A stretch of 64,000 nucleotides of DNA from Marinilabilia salmonicolor (GTDB lineage Bacteria; Bacteroidota; Bacteroidia; Bacteroidales; Marinilabiliaceae). A program made the position numbers and the translations under genes. Position 1 is the stretch's first letter. Every line of letters begins with the position of its first letter. The stretch spans positions 19,305 through 83,304 of the forward strand of contig NZ_PVTS01000020.1 of the NCBI RefSeq assembly GCF_003003035.1, in the 5' to 3' direction. This document shows, in pieces, positions 44,969 through 53,761 of this stretch. The notes below the pieces were generated by a model, which saw only the letters and a program-made list of their open reading frames with translations, was not told the DNA's origin and did not search any database.

Positions 44969-46168
44969 TTATAAAATACTACCCGGATAAACTTCAAGCG
45001 CCTTTCTCAGAACCTGAATGGCTTTCTCCAGTTCTTTTTGTTCCAGTACGTAAGCAATCCTGACTTCGTTGGATCCATGCCCCGGAGTGCTGTAAAAACC
45101 TGTCCCGGGTGCCATCATCACGGTATTGCCTTCATAGTCAAATTCACTAAGAATCCACTTGCAGAAATCTTCGGTGTCTTTCACCGGCAGTTGCACCATG
45201 GTGTAGAAAGCTCCTTTGGGTTCCGGACATTTTACGCCGTGGATTTTATTAAGTTCTTCTACCAGATAATTGCGACGTTGAATGTATTCTTCATACACAT
45301 CGATAAAGTATTGCTCGGGTGTGTCCAGAGAGGCTTCTCCTACGATCTGCCCCAGGCCCGGAGGACTCAGGCGTGCCTGTCCGAATTTGAGTGCAGCACT
45401 GATCAGTTCTTTGTTTTTGGAAACGAGTGCTCCGATTCGGACACCACACTCACTGAAACGCTTGGATACCGAGTCGAACATCACGGCATTTTCCTCCAGT
45501 CCTTTCAGATGTAACACCGATTTATGTTTGTGTTCATCGTAACAAAATTCACGATATACTTCGTCCGAGAAAAAGAAGAGGTCGTGTTTTAGCACCAGTT
45601 CACGCAATTCTTCCAATTCGCTGTCGGAGTATAGATATCCCGTCGGGTTGTTAGGATTGCATATGACAATACCTTTGGTTTTTGGGGTAATCAGTGCTTC
45701 CAGATCCTTGATGGGAGGTAGTGCAAAATCGTTTTCGATGGTGGAGGTTACCGGTATGATTTTTACACCCGAAGTAATGGCAAAACCGTTGTAGTTGGCA
45801 TAGAATGGCTCCGGTATGATTACTTCATCTCCCGGGTTCAGACAGCTCAAAAATGCAAAAGTTATTGCTTCGGATCCGCCGGTGGTGATTAAGATATCGG
45901 TAAAATCCACATCAATACCGATGGACTGGTAATATTTTGCAAGTTTTTTTCGGTAGGTCTCATTGCCGGCAGAGTGACTGTATTCGATCACTTTATCGGT
46001 AAGATTACGGACGGCATCAAGCGCCACCTGTGGAGTAAATATGTCAGGTTGTCCAATGTTCAGATGAATCACATTCGTTCCTCTCTCTTTGGCCTGTTCA
46101 GCAAAGGGAACCAATTTGCGAATGGGGGAGGCAGGCATTTGACCGCCTCGAGTTGAAATGTTTGGCAT
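44969..46168 (-). CDS. PLP-dependent aminotransferase (aspartate aminotransferase family)
   Basis: A 399-residue fold-type I aminotransferase. HLNIGQPDIFTPQVALDAV (about 34-52), TTGGSEAITFAFLSCLNPGD (about 95-114), ICNPNNPTGYLYS (about 170-182), FFSDEVYREF (about 200) and SVSKRFSECGVRIGAL with the PLP-binding Lys (near 237) are in the expected order. A typical substrate-binding Arg lies in NEVRIAYV near 368. Exact substrate is open: aspartate, tyrosine or a branched-chain type. Two TAnnTTTG-like promoters lie upstream on this strand. Confidence 0.92.
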   Translation of the reverse strand: MPNISTRGGQMPASPIRKLVPFAEQAKERGTNVIHLNIGQPDIFTPQVALDAVRNLTDKVIEYSHSAGNETYRKKLAKYYQSIGIDVDFTDILITTGGSEAITFAFLSCLNPGDEVIIPEPFYANYNGFAITSGVKIIPVTSTIENDFALPPIKDLEALITPKTKGIVICNPNNPTGYLYSDSELEELRELVLKHDLFFFSDEVYREFCYDEHKHKSVLHLKGLEENAVMFDSVSKRFSECGVRIGALVSKNKELISAALKFGQARLSPPGLGQIVGEASLDTPEQYFIDVYEEYIQRRNYLVEELNKIHGVKCPEPKGAFYTMVQLPVKDTEDFCKWILSEFDYEGNTVMMAPGTGFYSTPGHGSNEVRIAYVLEQKELEKAIQVLRKALEVYPGSIL

Positions 46169-46193
46169 TGGTTCTGTTTTTTTGGTTTATATA

Positions 46194-46223
46194 CAAAGTT
46201 AGGGTCGAAAGCCGACAAAGATA
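46194..46223 (-). promoter_or_regulatory. two candidate -7 elements of the aminotransferase gene
   Basis: On the minus strand TAACTTTG (46194-46201) and TATCTTTG (46216-46223) both match TAnnTTTG. The nearer one is 26 bp from the start codon. Confidence 0.45.
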
Positions 46224-46325
46224 ATGACACTTTGCATATTTTTAAGAAATTTTGGGGTTTTGGGATGAAATCAACTTTTTGGGGCTTACTTGTGCATCTT
46301 AGCGGATAATGTGAACGAAAATAAA

Positions 46326-46333
46326 TAAATTTG
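46326..46333 (+). promoter_or_regulatory. -7 element of the DUF481-like gene
   Basis: TAAATTTG fits TAnnTTTG, 20 bp before the ATG at 46353. Confidence 0.5.
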
Positions 46334-46352
46334 CCTCCAAACAGAATTGAAT

Positions 46353-47126
46353 ATGGGTGTGTCACGATTTATTTTACTGCTTTTATTTGTGGGGTTGTCG
46401 GGCTGGATAAATGTTTCCGAAGCACAGATTGTCAATATTGACAAAAGAAGAACGCGTAATCCTGACAAAGGTTTACAGGGCGAATTTAATCTGGGGTTTA
46501 ATTTTATTCATACAACCTCCGATCAGAAACAGCTTAATTCAAGAGTCAAGCTTCAGTACAACGATGATTTGAATACTTATCTGTTTTCTTCTGATATCAG
46601 TTTCAACCAGGTAGGGGATGAACGCAACCTTAACAATGGGGGGCTGATGTTGAAATATAACTACTGGGTACCTGAAAAAATAATTGTGGCCGAAGGCTTT
46701 TTGCAGTATCAGTACAACAGGGTAAAAAGTCTGAAACATCGCTATATTTTAGGTGGTGGTCCAAGATTTAATATTGCTGATGGTGAGAAATTTTCGCTTT
46801 TCCTGGTGGGCTACACCATTTATCTTAACGAATTATATGAGTATTCTGATTATGAGCGTCGAAAAAGTCTGGTGAAGTTCAGTTCTATGGGTAGTTTCGA
46901 CTGGCAAATGGGTGAGGCAGCCAATTTTAGTCACAGTACCTATTATGAGCCCGATTATTCCGATCCGGCAGACTTCAGAATCTGGAGTGAAACTCGCTTT
47001 AACGTGCGCATCTCCCAAAAATTTAATTTCGGCCTTTTTGTGAAACTGGAATATGACAATACGGCCCCTCCCGAGGTGGATAAGTTATTTTATACCGTCA
47101 GTAACTCATTCCAGTGGCGCTTTTAA
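46353..47126 (+). CDS. DUF481-like outer-membrane protein
   Basis: A 257-residue exported protein with signal peptide (FILLLLFVGLSGWINVSEAQ). The mature chain is a series of amphipathic strands (GEFNLGFNFIHTTSDQKQL, SRVKLQYNDDLNTYLFSSD) ending with FYTVSNSFQWRF, as in outer-membrane barrels. The pattern fits the DUF481 (YdiY-like) family. The ATG at 46353 is preferred over a TTG two codons upstream and agrees with the promoter. It is divergent from the aminotransferase gene. Function is unknown. Confidence 0.72.
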   Translation: MGVSRFILLLLFVGLSGWINVSEAQIVNIDKRRTRNPDKGLQGEFNLGFNFIHTTSDQKQLNSRVKLQYNDDLNTYLFSSDISFNQVGDERNLNNGGLMLKYNYWVPEKIIVAEGFLQYQYNRVKSLKHRYILGGGPRFNIADGEKFSLFLVGYTIYLNELYEYSDYERRKSLVKFSSMGSFDWQMGEAANFSHSTYYEPDYSDPADFRIWSETRFNVRISQKFNFGLFVKLEYDNTAPPEVDKLFYTVSNSFQWRF

Positions 47127-47133
47127 TCTACCT

Positions 47134-47298
47134 AGTTTCTGTCCATAAAGTCCCGTTTACTGCGTTACGCCATTAGCGGAAATTGCTCATTTACTCAAGT
47201 AAACTCCGCATTTCCGCTAATGGCAAGCCTTGTAAACGGAACCTTCTGAACAGAAATAGCGAACTTGAGAAATTTTGCTTAGTTTATGGACAGGCACT
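47134..47298 (-). repeat. R2 palindromic repeat, copy 6 (inverted)
   Basis: Complete copy in reverse orientation. It carries the longest inner stem: CCATTAGCGGAAAT (47170-47183) and ATTTCCGCTAATGG (47210-47223), 14 bp without mismatch and different in sequence from the stems of all other copies. Middle arms CCGTTTAC / GTAAACGG have also changed together. Confidence 0.85.
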
Positions 47299-47304
47299 AC
47301 CTTG

Positions 47305-47500
47305 AGTTTGTCCCTAAAGTACCATTTACTGCGTTACGCTTGCCTGAAAATTACTCATTTACTCAAGTAAACAAAGTATTTTCGGGCTTGCGTCACCGCT
47401 AAAGCTTTAGGCGACACGCGGTCGCAAGCCTGGAAATTGGCATTTTCTGATCAGAAACAGGACTAAAAACAAACTCTGCTTTTTCTATAGACAGACACTA
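47305..47500 (-). repeat. R2 palindromic repeat, copy 7 (inverted, with nested hairpin)
   Basis: Follows copy 6 directly. Its inner stem is CTGAAAAT / ATTTTCGGG with a wobble-type change, and it contains the same extra insert as copy 5 (CACCGCTAAAGCTTTAGGCG, ACACGCGGTCGCAAGCC) in the matching place. Confidence 0.8.
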
Positions 47501-47505
47501 AATAG

Positions 47506-47553
47506 AGACCGTCTATAAAGTCGGGAAGAATGGTAATTGGAGCTGTGTCGGAT
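47506..47553 (+). repeat. R2 palindromic repeat, copy 8 (left end only)
   Basis: ACCGTCTATAAAGTCGGGAA and TGGAGCTGTGTC match the left end of copies 1 and 5; the remainder is missing. It faces copy 7 head to head. From 47554 to 47651 nothing else is recognised. Confidence 0.6.
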
Positions 47554-47651
47554 CTTGCCCTTCATACCTCACTTCTTTTCAGCTACTGAAGTTTGGAACA
47601 AATTTTGTTAAGTATTCGAATAATTACTTGTTGTATTCTAACCCTGAAATT

Positions 47652-50285
47652 ATGAAAAACCTTTTTTTTGCCCTTTTTTTTCTTATTGCCTTGCCCGTTA
47701 TTGCCTCTGCCCAGGGCGTTCGTGGAACCATTGTTGATGAAAATGGAGATCCTGTTCCAATGGCCGGCATTTATTTACCTTCAGAAAGAACCGGAACCGC
47801 CTCTAACAGTGAGGGTAAATATGAAATTCCTCTTTCTCCCGGAGAATATGATCTGGTCTTTCAATCTCTCGGTTTTCGTACCCGGACTTTTCATTTAACG
47901 ATCCGGAAAACTTGGCTTGACCTGGATATAACGATGGATCCACAGAGCATTCAGCTTCGCGAGGTGGTTGTTAATCCGTCGGGAGAAGATCCGGCTTATG
48001 CCATAATGCGAAAGGCCATTGGGATGGCTCCCTACTATTTGCGTCAAACGAATCGTTATCTGGCCGATGTTTATCTCAAAGGGTCCTTTAGAATGGACAA
48101 CATCCCAAGACTTCTGAAAAACAGCCTTACCATTAGTGTGAACGACGTGGAAGCACCACTGGAGGAGGGTCGGACTTACACTATGGAGTCCATGAATGAG
48201 ATTACCTTTATTGCTCCCGATACTTTTCAGCATACTGTTCTGGCTTCACGTAGTTCTTTTCCGGCAGGTGATGAGGCTACTGCACTGGGGTTTATCAATA
48301 GTAGTTTTTATGAACCCGATAACGGAATGGTTATTTCGCCTCTCGCGCCTCAGGCTATGCGCCATTATAAATTCCGATACGAAGGTTATTTTGAAGATGG
48401 GGATGTGGAAGTCAATAAAATTAAGGTAACTCCACGTCGTAAAAGCCAGCAGTTGGTGAATGGGTATATTTATATTGTTCAGGATTTATGGAACATTCAC
48501 TCACTGGATGTAGAGGCGGAAATGTTCTTTGGAGATATTAGGGTGAAGCAGGTATTTCAACCAGTGAAAGAGGGTGTCTGGTTGCCCGTTACCCATCAGT
48601 TCGATTTGGATGTTTCCATGATGGGGGTGAAAGCGGTGGTTGATTATTCAGGGTCTGTGAAATATAAAGAGGTTGAACTGAATAAAGAGCTCGAAACCCC
48701 TGAAATATTGCTTGCAGAGAGTGAAGACTCTTTTTCGGAGGATGAAGAGGTGACGGTTACGGAGGAAGAAGAACCATCAAAAGAACAAAAGAAACTGGAA
48801 GCATTGCTGGCAAAGGAGGATCTCAGTAACCGTGAAATGATGCAGCTCGCGCGTTTGATGGAAAAGACCTCCGAAAAGGAGGAAGAACGTCAGCCCGCAG
48901 ATCTGGAGCTGACCAGCACCTATAATATGACGGTTAAAAAAGATTCCATAAAACAGGATTCTGCTTTTTGGGAGACCAGACGTCCCATTCCCCTAACGCC
49001 CCTGGAACAGGAGAGTTATGCGCTTGGCGATAGCCTGGCTGCGGTTCATGCTGCAAAAAAAGACAGTGCTGCCGGTGATGTTGATGGCTGGTTGGATAAA
49101 GCGACCGGTTTTGCTACGTTTGGAAAACGTTTCTTTAATGGTGATTCATCAGTGATGGTCAACTATAACGGACTTATTGGTCTGGGAAATGTGAATTTCA
49201 ATCCGGTGGACGGATGGAACTATAAACAATCTCTGAGTGTTTTTTGGAAGCAGGATTCTGTGCATCGTCTGGAACTTACTCCTGAAGCAGGTTATGCATT
49301 TTCCAGAGATGAGCTGATGTGGAAAGTAAAAGCGAGACAGACATATGCCCCGTTGTTACGCGGAGAAGTAAGTATGGGTGCCGGCGATGAAACATCAGAT
49401 TTCAAATCCTCCGGCATTGCTGTGAATTCGTGGGTTGATATGGTTGCGTCATTGGCTTTTAAAGAGAACTATAAGCGTTATTTCGGACGTCGTTTTGTGG
49501 AGGTTTCCAATGCCCTGGATTTGGCCAACGGATTGCGATGGGATGTGTCAGCAGCTTACGAATGGATGACTCCAAGGCTCAATAACAGCAATTATTCCTT
49601 TTTCCACAGGGATAAAGATTACCATTCCAATATTCCGGAGAATGACATATTGTTTTTTCACAATCTGGAGGAGCAGGAGAGTTTTTCGTGGGGAACAACC
49701 ATCTCTTATACACCACGTTATTTTTATCGTATCCACAAAGGACGAAAAATAATGTCTCATTCAGACTATCCTACTTTTTCGGTTTCTGTAAAACAGGGCA
49801 TTCAGGCATTTGACAGTTCTGCAGATTATCTGTTTTTTGAAGGAGGCGTGGAGCATGAGAAAGATGCCGGCTTTTTTCCCGTTTTGTCATGGGCGGCGAA
49901 TGGTGGTTGGTTTGCCCGTAACGAAGCGATGCATTTCTCGCATTTTAAACACTTTAATTCTTCTGCTGTGCCTGTCAGAATTACCGGGAGTCCTGCTTTT
50001 CGTTTGCTCGATGATTATGAGGCATCAACCAACGAATGGTATCTGCAGGGACATTTGAAATATACTTCTCCTTATTTGTTGTTGAAGCGATTGCCCGTAT
50101 TGAGCAATCGTTTGTGGCAGGAATCCCTTCACTTCGATTATCTGCATACTCCCGGGTTTCGCAATTATACGCAGGTTGGGTACTCCATTGACCAAATTTT
50201 ATTGATGGGCAGTATTGGGGTTTTTGCCGGATTTGAAGACGGTGAATATAAGCATTGGGGCGTAAGTGCTGTGCTGGATTTTTGA
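47652..50285 (+). CDS. DUF5686 protein with CarboxypepD_reg-like domain
   Basis: An 877-residue outer-membrane protein. ATG 47652 gives the signal peptide NLFFALFFLIALPVIASAQ. Residues about 22-105 are a CarboxypepD_reg-like beta-sandwich (GVRGTIVDENGDPVPMAGIY), as found at the N-terminus of SusC-like receptors. The rest is the DUF5686 domain (PAYAIMRKAIGMAPYYLRQT onward) ending in a membrane-barrel pattern (HWGVSAVLDF). A charged, helical insert (about 350-420, rich in E and K) is unusual for an outer-membrane protein. No SusD partner or TonB plug is seen, so it is not a standard Sus receptor. Role unknown. Confidence 0.85.
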   Translation: MKNLFFALFFLIALPVIASAQGVRGTIVDENGDPVPMAGIYLPSERTGTASNSEGKYEIPLSPGEYDLVFQSLGFRTRTFHLTIRKTWLDLDITMDPQSIQLREVVVNPSGEDPAYAIMRKAIGMAPYYLRQTNRYLADVYLKGSFRMDNIPRLLKNSLTISVNDVEAPLEEGRTYTMESMNEITFIAPDTFQHTVLASRSSFPAGDEATALGFINSSFYEPDNGMVISPLAPQAMRHYKFRYEGYFEDGDVEVNKIKVTPRRKSQQLVNGYIYIVQDLWNIHSLDVEAEMFFGDIRVKQVFQPVKEGVWLPVTHQFDLDVSMMGVKAVVDYSGSVKYKEVELNKELETPEILLAESEDSFSEDEEVTVTEEEEPSKEQKKLEALLAKEDLSNREMMQLARLMEKTSEKEEERQPADLELTSTYNMTVKKDSIKQDSAFWETRRPIPLTPLEQESYALGDSLAAVHAAKKDSAAGDVDGWLDKATGFATFGKRFFNGDSSVMVNYNGLIGLGNVNFNPVDGWNYKQSLSVFWKQDSVHRLELTPEAGYAFSRDELMWKVKARQTYAPLLRGEVSMGAGDETSDFKSSGIAVNSWVDMVASLAFKENYKRYFGRRFVEVSNALDLANGLRWDVSAAYEWMTPRLNNSNYSFFHRDKDYHSNIPENDILFFHNLEEQESFSWGTTISYTPRYFYRIHKGRKIMSHSDYPTFSVSVKQGIQAFDSSADYLFFEGGVEHEKDAGFFPVLSWAANGGWFARNEAMHFSHFKHFNSSAVPVRITGSPAFRLLDDYEASTNEWYLQGHLKYTSPYLLLKRLPVLSNRLWQESLHFDYLHTPGFRNYTQVGYSIDQILLMGSIGVFAGFEDGEYKHWGVSAVLDF

Positions 50286-50431
50286 GTAGTCATGTTTTTT
50301 TCGTGCAATTGGATCAAAAATGTTTTACCTTGCATAATAGTCAGATTTAAAATGTTGAGACACTTGGCGTTCGGGTGTTGTTTCCTTGTTGGATCTGGCC
50401 ACCCTTATTTATTAATTATTTCTTTTTTATT

Positions 50432-50722
50432 ATGAACATTTTTGTTGCAAAGCTCAGCTCACGGACCAAAAGCGAAGATCTTGAGCAAATGTTTGGTGAA
50501 TTTGGAGAAGTTTCCTCCGCCAAGGTGATTATGGATCGTGAAACCGGTTATTCAAAACGTTTTGGTTTTGTTGAAATGCCCGATGACAGTGCTGCCAATA
50601 CTGCCATTGAAAACCTGGATGACAAGGAGTTTGACGGTAGCCGTATTGTGGTTAAAAAAGCCCGGCCACGCGAAGAAACCGCCGGTAGGGGTGGCGGACG
50701 TCAGTTCCGCCAGTCGCGGTAA
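50432..50722 (+). CDS. RRM-type RNA-binding protein
   Basis: A 96-residue single-RRM protein. NIFVAKLS is the RNP2 strand (about 2-9) and KRFGFVEM the RNP1 strand (about 40-47), the latter with a Lys/Phe/Phe pattern able to stack on RNA. The tail PREETAGRGGGRQFRQSR is glycine/arginine-rich. Short RRM proteins like this are common in Bacteroidetes and cyanobacteria, where they are linked to cold response and RNA handling. The ATG at 50432 gives the conserved MNIFVAKLSS start; a terminator follows. Confidence 0.92.
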   Translation: MNIFVAKLSSRTKSEDLEQMFGEFGEVSSAKVIMDRETGYSKRFGFVEMPDDSAANTAIENLDDKEFDGSRIVVKKARPREETAGRGGGRQFRQSR

Positions 50723-50733
50723 AGAAATGTAAA

Positions 50734-50759
50734 GGCTGTCTGATGGGCAGTCTTTTTTT
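50734..50759 (+). terminator. terminator behind the RRM gene
   Basis: GGCTGTCT pairs with GGGCAGTC using G-T pairs, followed by seven T. Confidence 0.6.
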
Positions 50760-51178
50760 ATGACTTAATGAGAGCATTTTAGTTTTGAATTATGAGTCTG
50801 TCTAGTTGCAAAGCTCCATCATCGTTCATCCCTGTTATTTCGGATTTTTAATTATAGCATATTTTCCTGTATTTCCTGCAATGTTTGTATTACTAAAATA
50901 TCAATCAGCTCCTTTGCGAAGTTGGTGGTCTTATTATGCTTTGTCGTGTCTTAATTTAATTATAAAGGTTGGGGTTTTTGTTAATTTTGCCAATTATTCG
51001 ACGCTTACCTACCTTTTTTGACAAGTCTTAAGGTTTACAGGAATAATACGCGCATGATATTTTTTACGCATAAATATCACATAAGAATATGTTAAAAAAT
51101 TATGCGAGAGTGAAGCGGTTTTATTCGCTCATAAGATCTTAATGACTACTTATTAAGTGATTACAAAACTTTAATCGG
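50760..51178. other. spacer before the FUSC-like gene
   Basis: AT-rich and without a convincing gene. TAATTTTG at 50982-50989 could be a -7 element for the FUSC-like gene. A hydrophobic 47-codon stretch (from ATG 50881 to TGA 51021) in another frame could be a decayed start of that gene, but this is not certain. Confidence 0.35.
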
Positions 51179-51931
51179 ATGAATCGAGCATGGAGCTTTG
51201 ATCTCTCAAAACTGCCGCAAAAGAGGACATATAAAAGATTCGCGAGTTCCATCAGACCAATTTTCAATTTAGCAACTATTCCCACCAAAGTTGGTCTCTT
51301 CGGTCTTGGAACCATTTTTTCAAGTGTATTGGCGTTGGCTTATGTGCTGAATTTGTCATTTCAAAAGAAAACACAAGGATTATCTGAAATTATTCCTGTG
51401 TTTAAGAAAAACTCTTATGCCCATTTTTGGGAAGCAATCATCATGGGGATATTCATGGCGGCAGCTTTAGCGATGGGCTATTTGCTGAAGTTTGAGAACC
51501 CTTATTGGATTCCGGTTTCCTGTGCAGCAGTGATGCAAGGGGCATCTTTGTATCATATTGCCCAAAGATCATTGCACAGAATTATAGGAACCTTTGTCGG
51601 GTTAGGATTTTGTTGGGGTTTATTGAATATCAGCGATAATGTTGTAATGCTTTGTTTTTTTATAATAATGTTGCAGCTTATTGTAGAAATACTGGTGGTA
51701 AGAAATTATGCATTCGCTGTGATTTTTATAACCCCGTTGGCAATTTTTCTATCCGAAGCAGCGAATCCTCTTATCCATTCTCCCAATGACCTCATTAAAT
51801 TACGTTTAATGGAAACATTAATAGGCAGTTTGTTGGGAGCTTTAGGTGGGTGGATTTTGTATAAAGAAAAAATAAGATATGCTTCTATTCTTGGATTTAA
51901 AAAAATCAGCAATGAATTTAAAGTTGGTTAA
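51179..51931 (+). CDS. FUSC-type membrane protein, probably N-terminally truncated
   Basis: A 250-residue protein with about six membrane segments. KKNSYAHFWEAIIMGIFMA, then NPYWIPVSCAAVMQGASLY and the basic loop RSLHRIIGTFVGLGFCWG match the FUSC_2 domain of aromatic-acid efflux/fusaric acid resistance proteins. The usual protein of this type is 350 residues or longer and has a further set of membrane segments in front; here only about 65 residues precede the domain. It may be a remnant of a larger gene or a short variant. No membrane-fusion partner is adjacent. Confidence 0.6.
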   Translation: MNRAWSFDLSKLPQKRTYKRFASSIRPIFNLATIPTKVGLFGLGTIFSSVLALAYVLNLSFQKKTQGLSEIIPVFKKNSYAHFWEAIIMGIFMAAALAMGYLLKFENPYWIPVSCAAVMQGASLYHIAQRSLHRIIGTFVGLGFCWGLLNISDNVVMLCFFIIMLQLIVEILVVRNYAFAVIFITPLAIFLSEAANPLIHSPNDLIKLRLMETLIGSLLGALGGWILYKEKIRYASILGFKKISNEFKVG

Positions 51932-52038
51932 TTTATACATCTACTCCGAACGTTTGCAGCCATTATAAGAATAGATGTAATCTGGAAAACCTTCAGGAAC
52001 CATTTATTGTTTCAAATTAGAATGGCAATAATTTTTCC

Positions 52039-52614
52039 ATGGAAAATAAACTTATTTACTACATAAGGAAATGGACTGATATCACCCGGGAGAAAGAGGC
52101 TGATGTTTACAAGGCTTTTGAAACCATTTCGGTAAAGAAAAAGCAAAAACTGCTTATTCCCGGAGATACGTGTAAATACATTTACTTTATTACCCAGGGA
52201 GCTTTACGTTCTTGGTTTGTCGATGACAAAGGGGTGGAACATATTTATCAAATTCGTCTGGAAAATGGTTGGATTAGTGATCTTGAAAGTTTCTTTTCGC
52301 AGAGACCCTCCAAATATTATATTGAGGCGTTGGAAGATTCTAAATTGCTCCGTATTTCATATGAAAGATTAGAGGCGCTTTACATCCAGGTGCCATCGCT
52401 GGAGCGCTATTTTCGTATCTTATTTCAGAAAGCCTACATCAATGCTCTTGAACGACTGAATTCCACTATGTGGGAATCGGCAGTGGACCGCTATAATAAT
52501 ATGATGAAAGAAAATAAAGATATTTTTCAACGTGTCCCGCTTGTGTATATCGCTTCTTACCTGGGTATTACACCCGAAAGTCTGAGTCGCATCCGCAAAA
52601 AACGGCAAGTCTAA
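52039..52614 (+). CDS. Crp/Fnr-family transcriptional regulator
   Basis: A 191-residue regulator. Residues about 20-115 form a cyclic-nucleotide-binding-like beta-roll (GDTCKYIYFITQGALRSWF, DLESFFSQRPS), and a winged-helix segment closes the protein (VPLVYIASYLGITPESLSRI). The effector-binding Arg-Ser signature of true CRP is missing, as in most Bacteroidetes relatives of this subgroup, so the ligand is unknown. Such regulators often control a neighbouring gene; the DOPA-dioxygenase-like gene 226 bp downstream is the first candidate. Confidence 0.87.
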   Translation: MENKLIYYIRKWTDITREKEADVYKAFETISVKKKQKLLIPGDTCKYIYFITQGALRSWFVDDKGVEHIYQIRLENGWISDLESFFSQRPSKYYIEALEDSKLLRISYERLEALYIQVPSLERYFRILFQKAYINALERLNSTMWESAVDRYNNMMKENKDIFQRVPLVYIASYLGITPESLSRIRKKRQV

Positions 52615-52668
52615 TCGCTTTTTTAAATATTGATTTTATCCCGAATGTGAATAAGGCAACTCCTAAAC

Positions 52669-52763
52669 TACCTTTGCGTTCAACCATTCCACCGAATCAT
52701 TTTTTCACTTCTCATTTCTTAACATAGGTCAAGTGTTTGAGGTTGGATGTCACCTTAATTTTG
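52669..52763 (+). promoter_or_regulatory. two candidate -7 elements before the dioxygenase gene
   Basis: TACCTTTG at 52669-52676 and TAATTTTG at 52756-52763 both fit TAnnTTTG. The second is about 78 bp before the ATG at 52841. Confidence 0.4.
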
Positions 52764-52840
52764 CATTACAATAATTTCGATTCAGTTCATTGAAATATAT
52801 TGAAGATTGACTGATTTCAACTTCAAGAATAGATTAGTTA

Positions 52841-53725
52841 ATGAAACGAAAAACATTTTTAAAACACCTGGTGGTATCCACGCCATTAATGTTTACAGCT
52901 ATGAAATTAAATGCACTTCATAAATTGGCCGGATCAATGGAGAACACTTACCGAATGCCGGTCTTATTTTTGGGACATGGGAGTCCTATGAATGCCATTG
53001 AGGAAAATGAATTTGTACAGGGATTCAGAAATATCTCCTTAGAAATTGAAAAACCAAAGGCTATTTTGGTAGTATCAGCTCATTGGGAGACCAATGGTAC
53101 AAAAGTGACAGCAATGGATCAACCCGAAACCATTCATGATTTTGGGGGTTTCCCGCGAGAATTGTACGAGGTAGAGTATCCGGCGCCCGGCATGCCTGCT
53201 CTTGCTCGCGAAGTAAAAGAAATTGCCCGTTCTACTGAGGTGCATCTGGATGATAAGTGGGGCCTCGATCATGGGGCCTGGTCCGTAATACGGCACATGT
53301 ACCCTGGTGCTGATGTTCCGGTTATTCAATTGAGTCTTGACTGGAACAAAAGCCCGCGAGAGCATTATGAACTGGCTCGGGAGCTCGAAAATCTTAGGGA
53401 GAAAGGAATTCTGATCGTTGGTAGCGGTAACATGGTTCACAATTTAAGGCGGGTGGACTGGCAAAAACTTAACGAAAACTATGGGCACGATTGGGCCATT
53501 GAGGCCAATGAAAAAATGAAACAATTTATCAGGGAGGGAAATCATCAGGCATTAATTAATTACTCCAAACAAGGTAAGGCCTTTGAATGGTCAATCCCCA
53601 CACCCGAACATTATCTGCCTTTGTTGTATGCCCTTTCACTACAAAACAAAAAAGAAGAAATATTTCTTTTTAATGATGAACCCGTGGGCGGAGCATTAAC
53701 TATGACTTCAGTGAAAATAGGATAA
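52841..53725 (+). CDS. ygiD: 4,5-DOPA-extradiol-dioxygenase-like protein (YgiD/LigB family)
   Basis: A 294-residue member of the class III extradiol dioxygenase family. Metal ligand positions are seen in LFLGHGSPMNAI (about 44-55), VVSAHWETNG (about 77-86) and GLDHGAWSVIRHMYPG (about 145-160), with GSGNMVHNLR near 196. An N-terminal extension of about 35 residues (KRKTFLKHLVVSTPLMFTA) looks like an export signal, possibly Tat-like with KR in place of RR; the E. coli relative lacks it. The natural substrate of YgiD-type enzymes is uncertain. Confidence 0.88.
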   Translation: MKRKTFLKHLVVSTPLMFTAMKLNALHKLAGSMENTYRMPVLFLGHGSPMNAIEENEFVQGFRNISLEIEKPKAILVVSAHWETNGTKVTAMDQPETIHDFGGFPRELYEVEYPAPGMPALAREVKEIARSTEVHLDDKWGLDHGAWSVIRHMYPGADVPVIQLSLDWNKSPREHYELARELENLREKGILIVGSGNMVHNLRRVDWQKLNENYGHDWAIEANEKMKQFIREGNHQALINYSKQGKAFEWSIPTPEHYLPLLYALSLQNKKEEIFLFNDEPVGGALTMTSVKIG

Positions 53726-53761
53726 ATAATCACAATGCTAATCACAAAAAACTAGCGCTAT

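Noticed and set aside
46833..47018. Antisense frames in tRNA synthetase, porin and DUF481 genes
   Set aside because: All are shadows of strongly supported genes on the other strand.
50806..51021. Hydrophobic 71-codon frame starting with TTG
   Set aside because: No start site, no homology recognised; mentioned only as a possible remnant of the FUSC-like gene.
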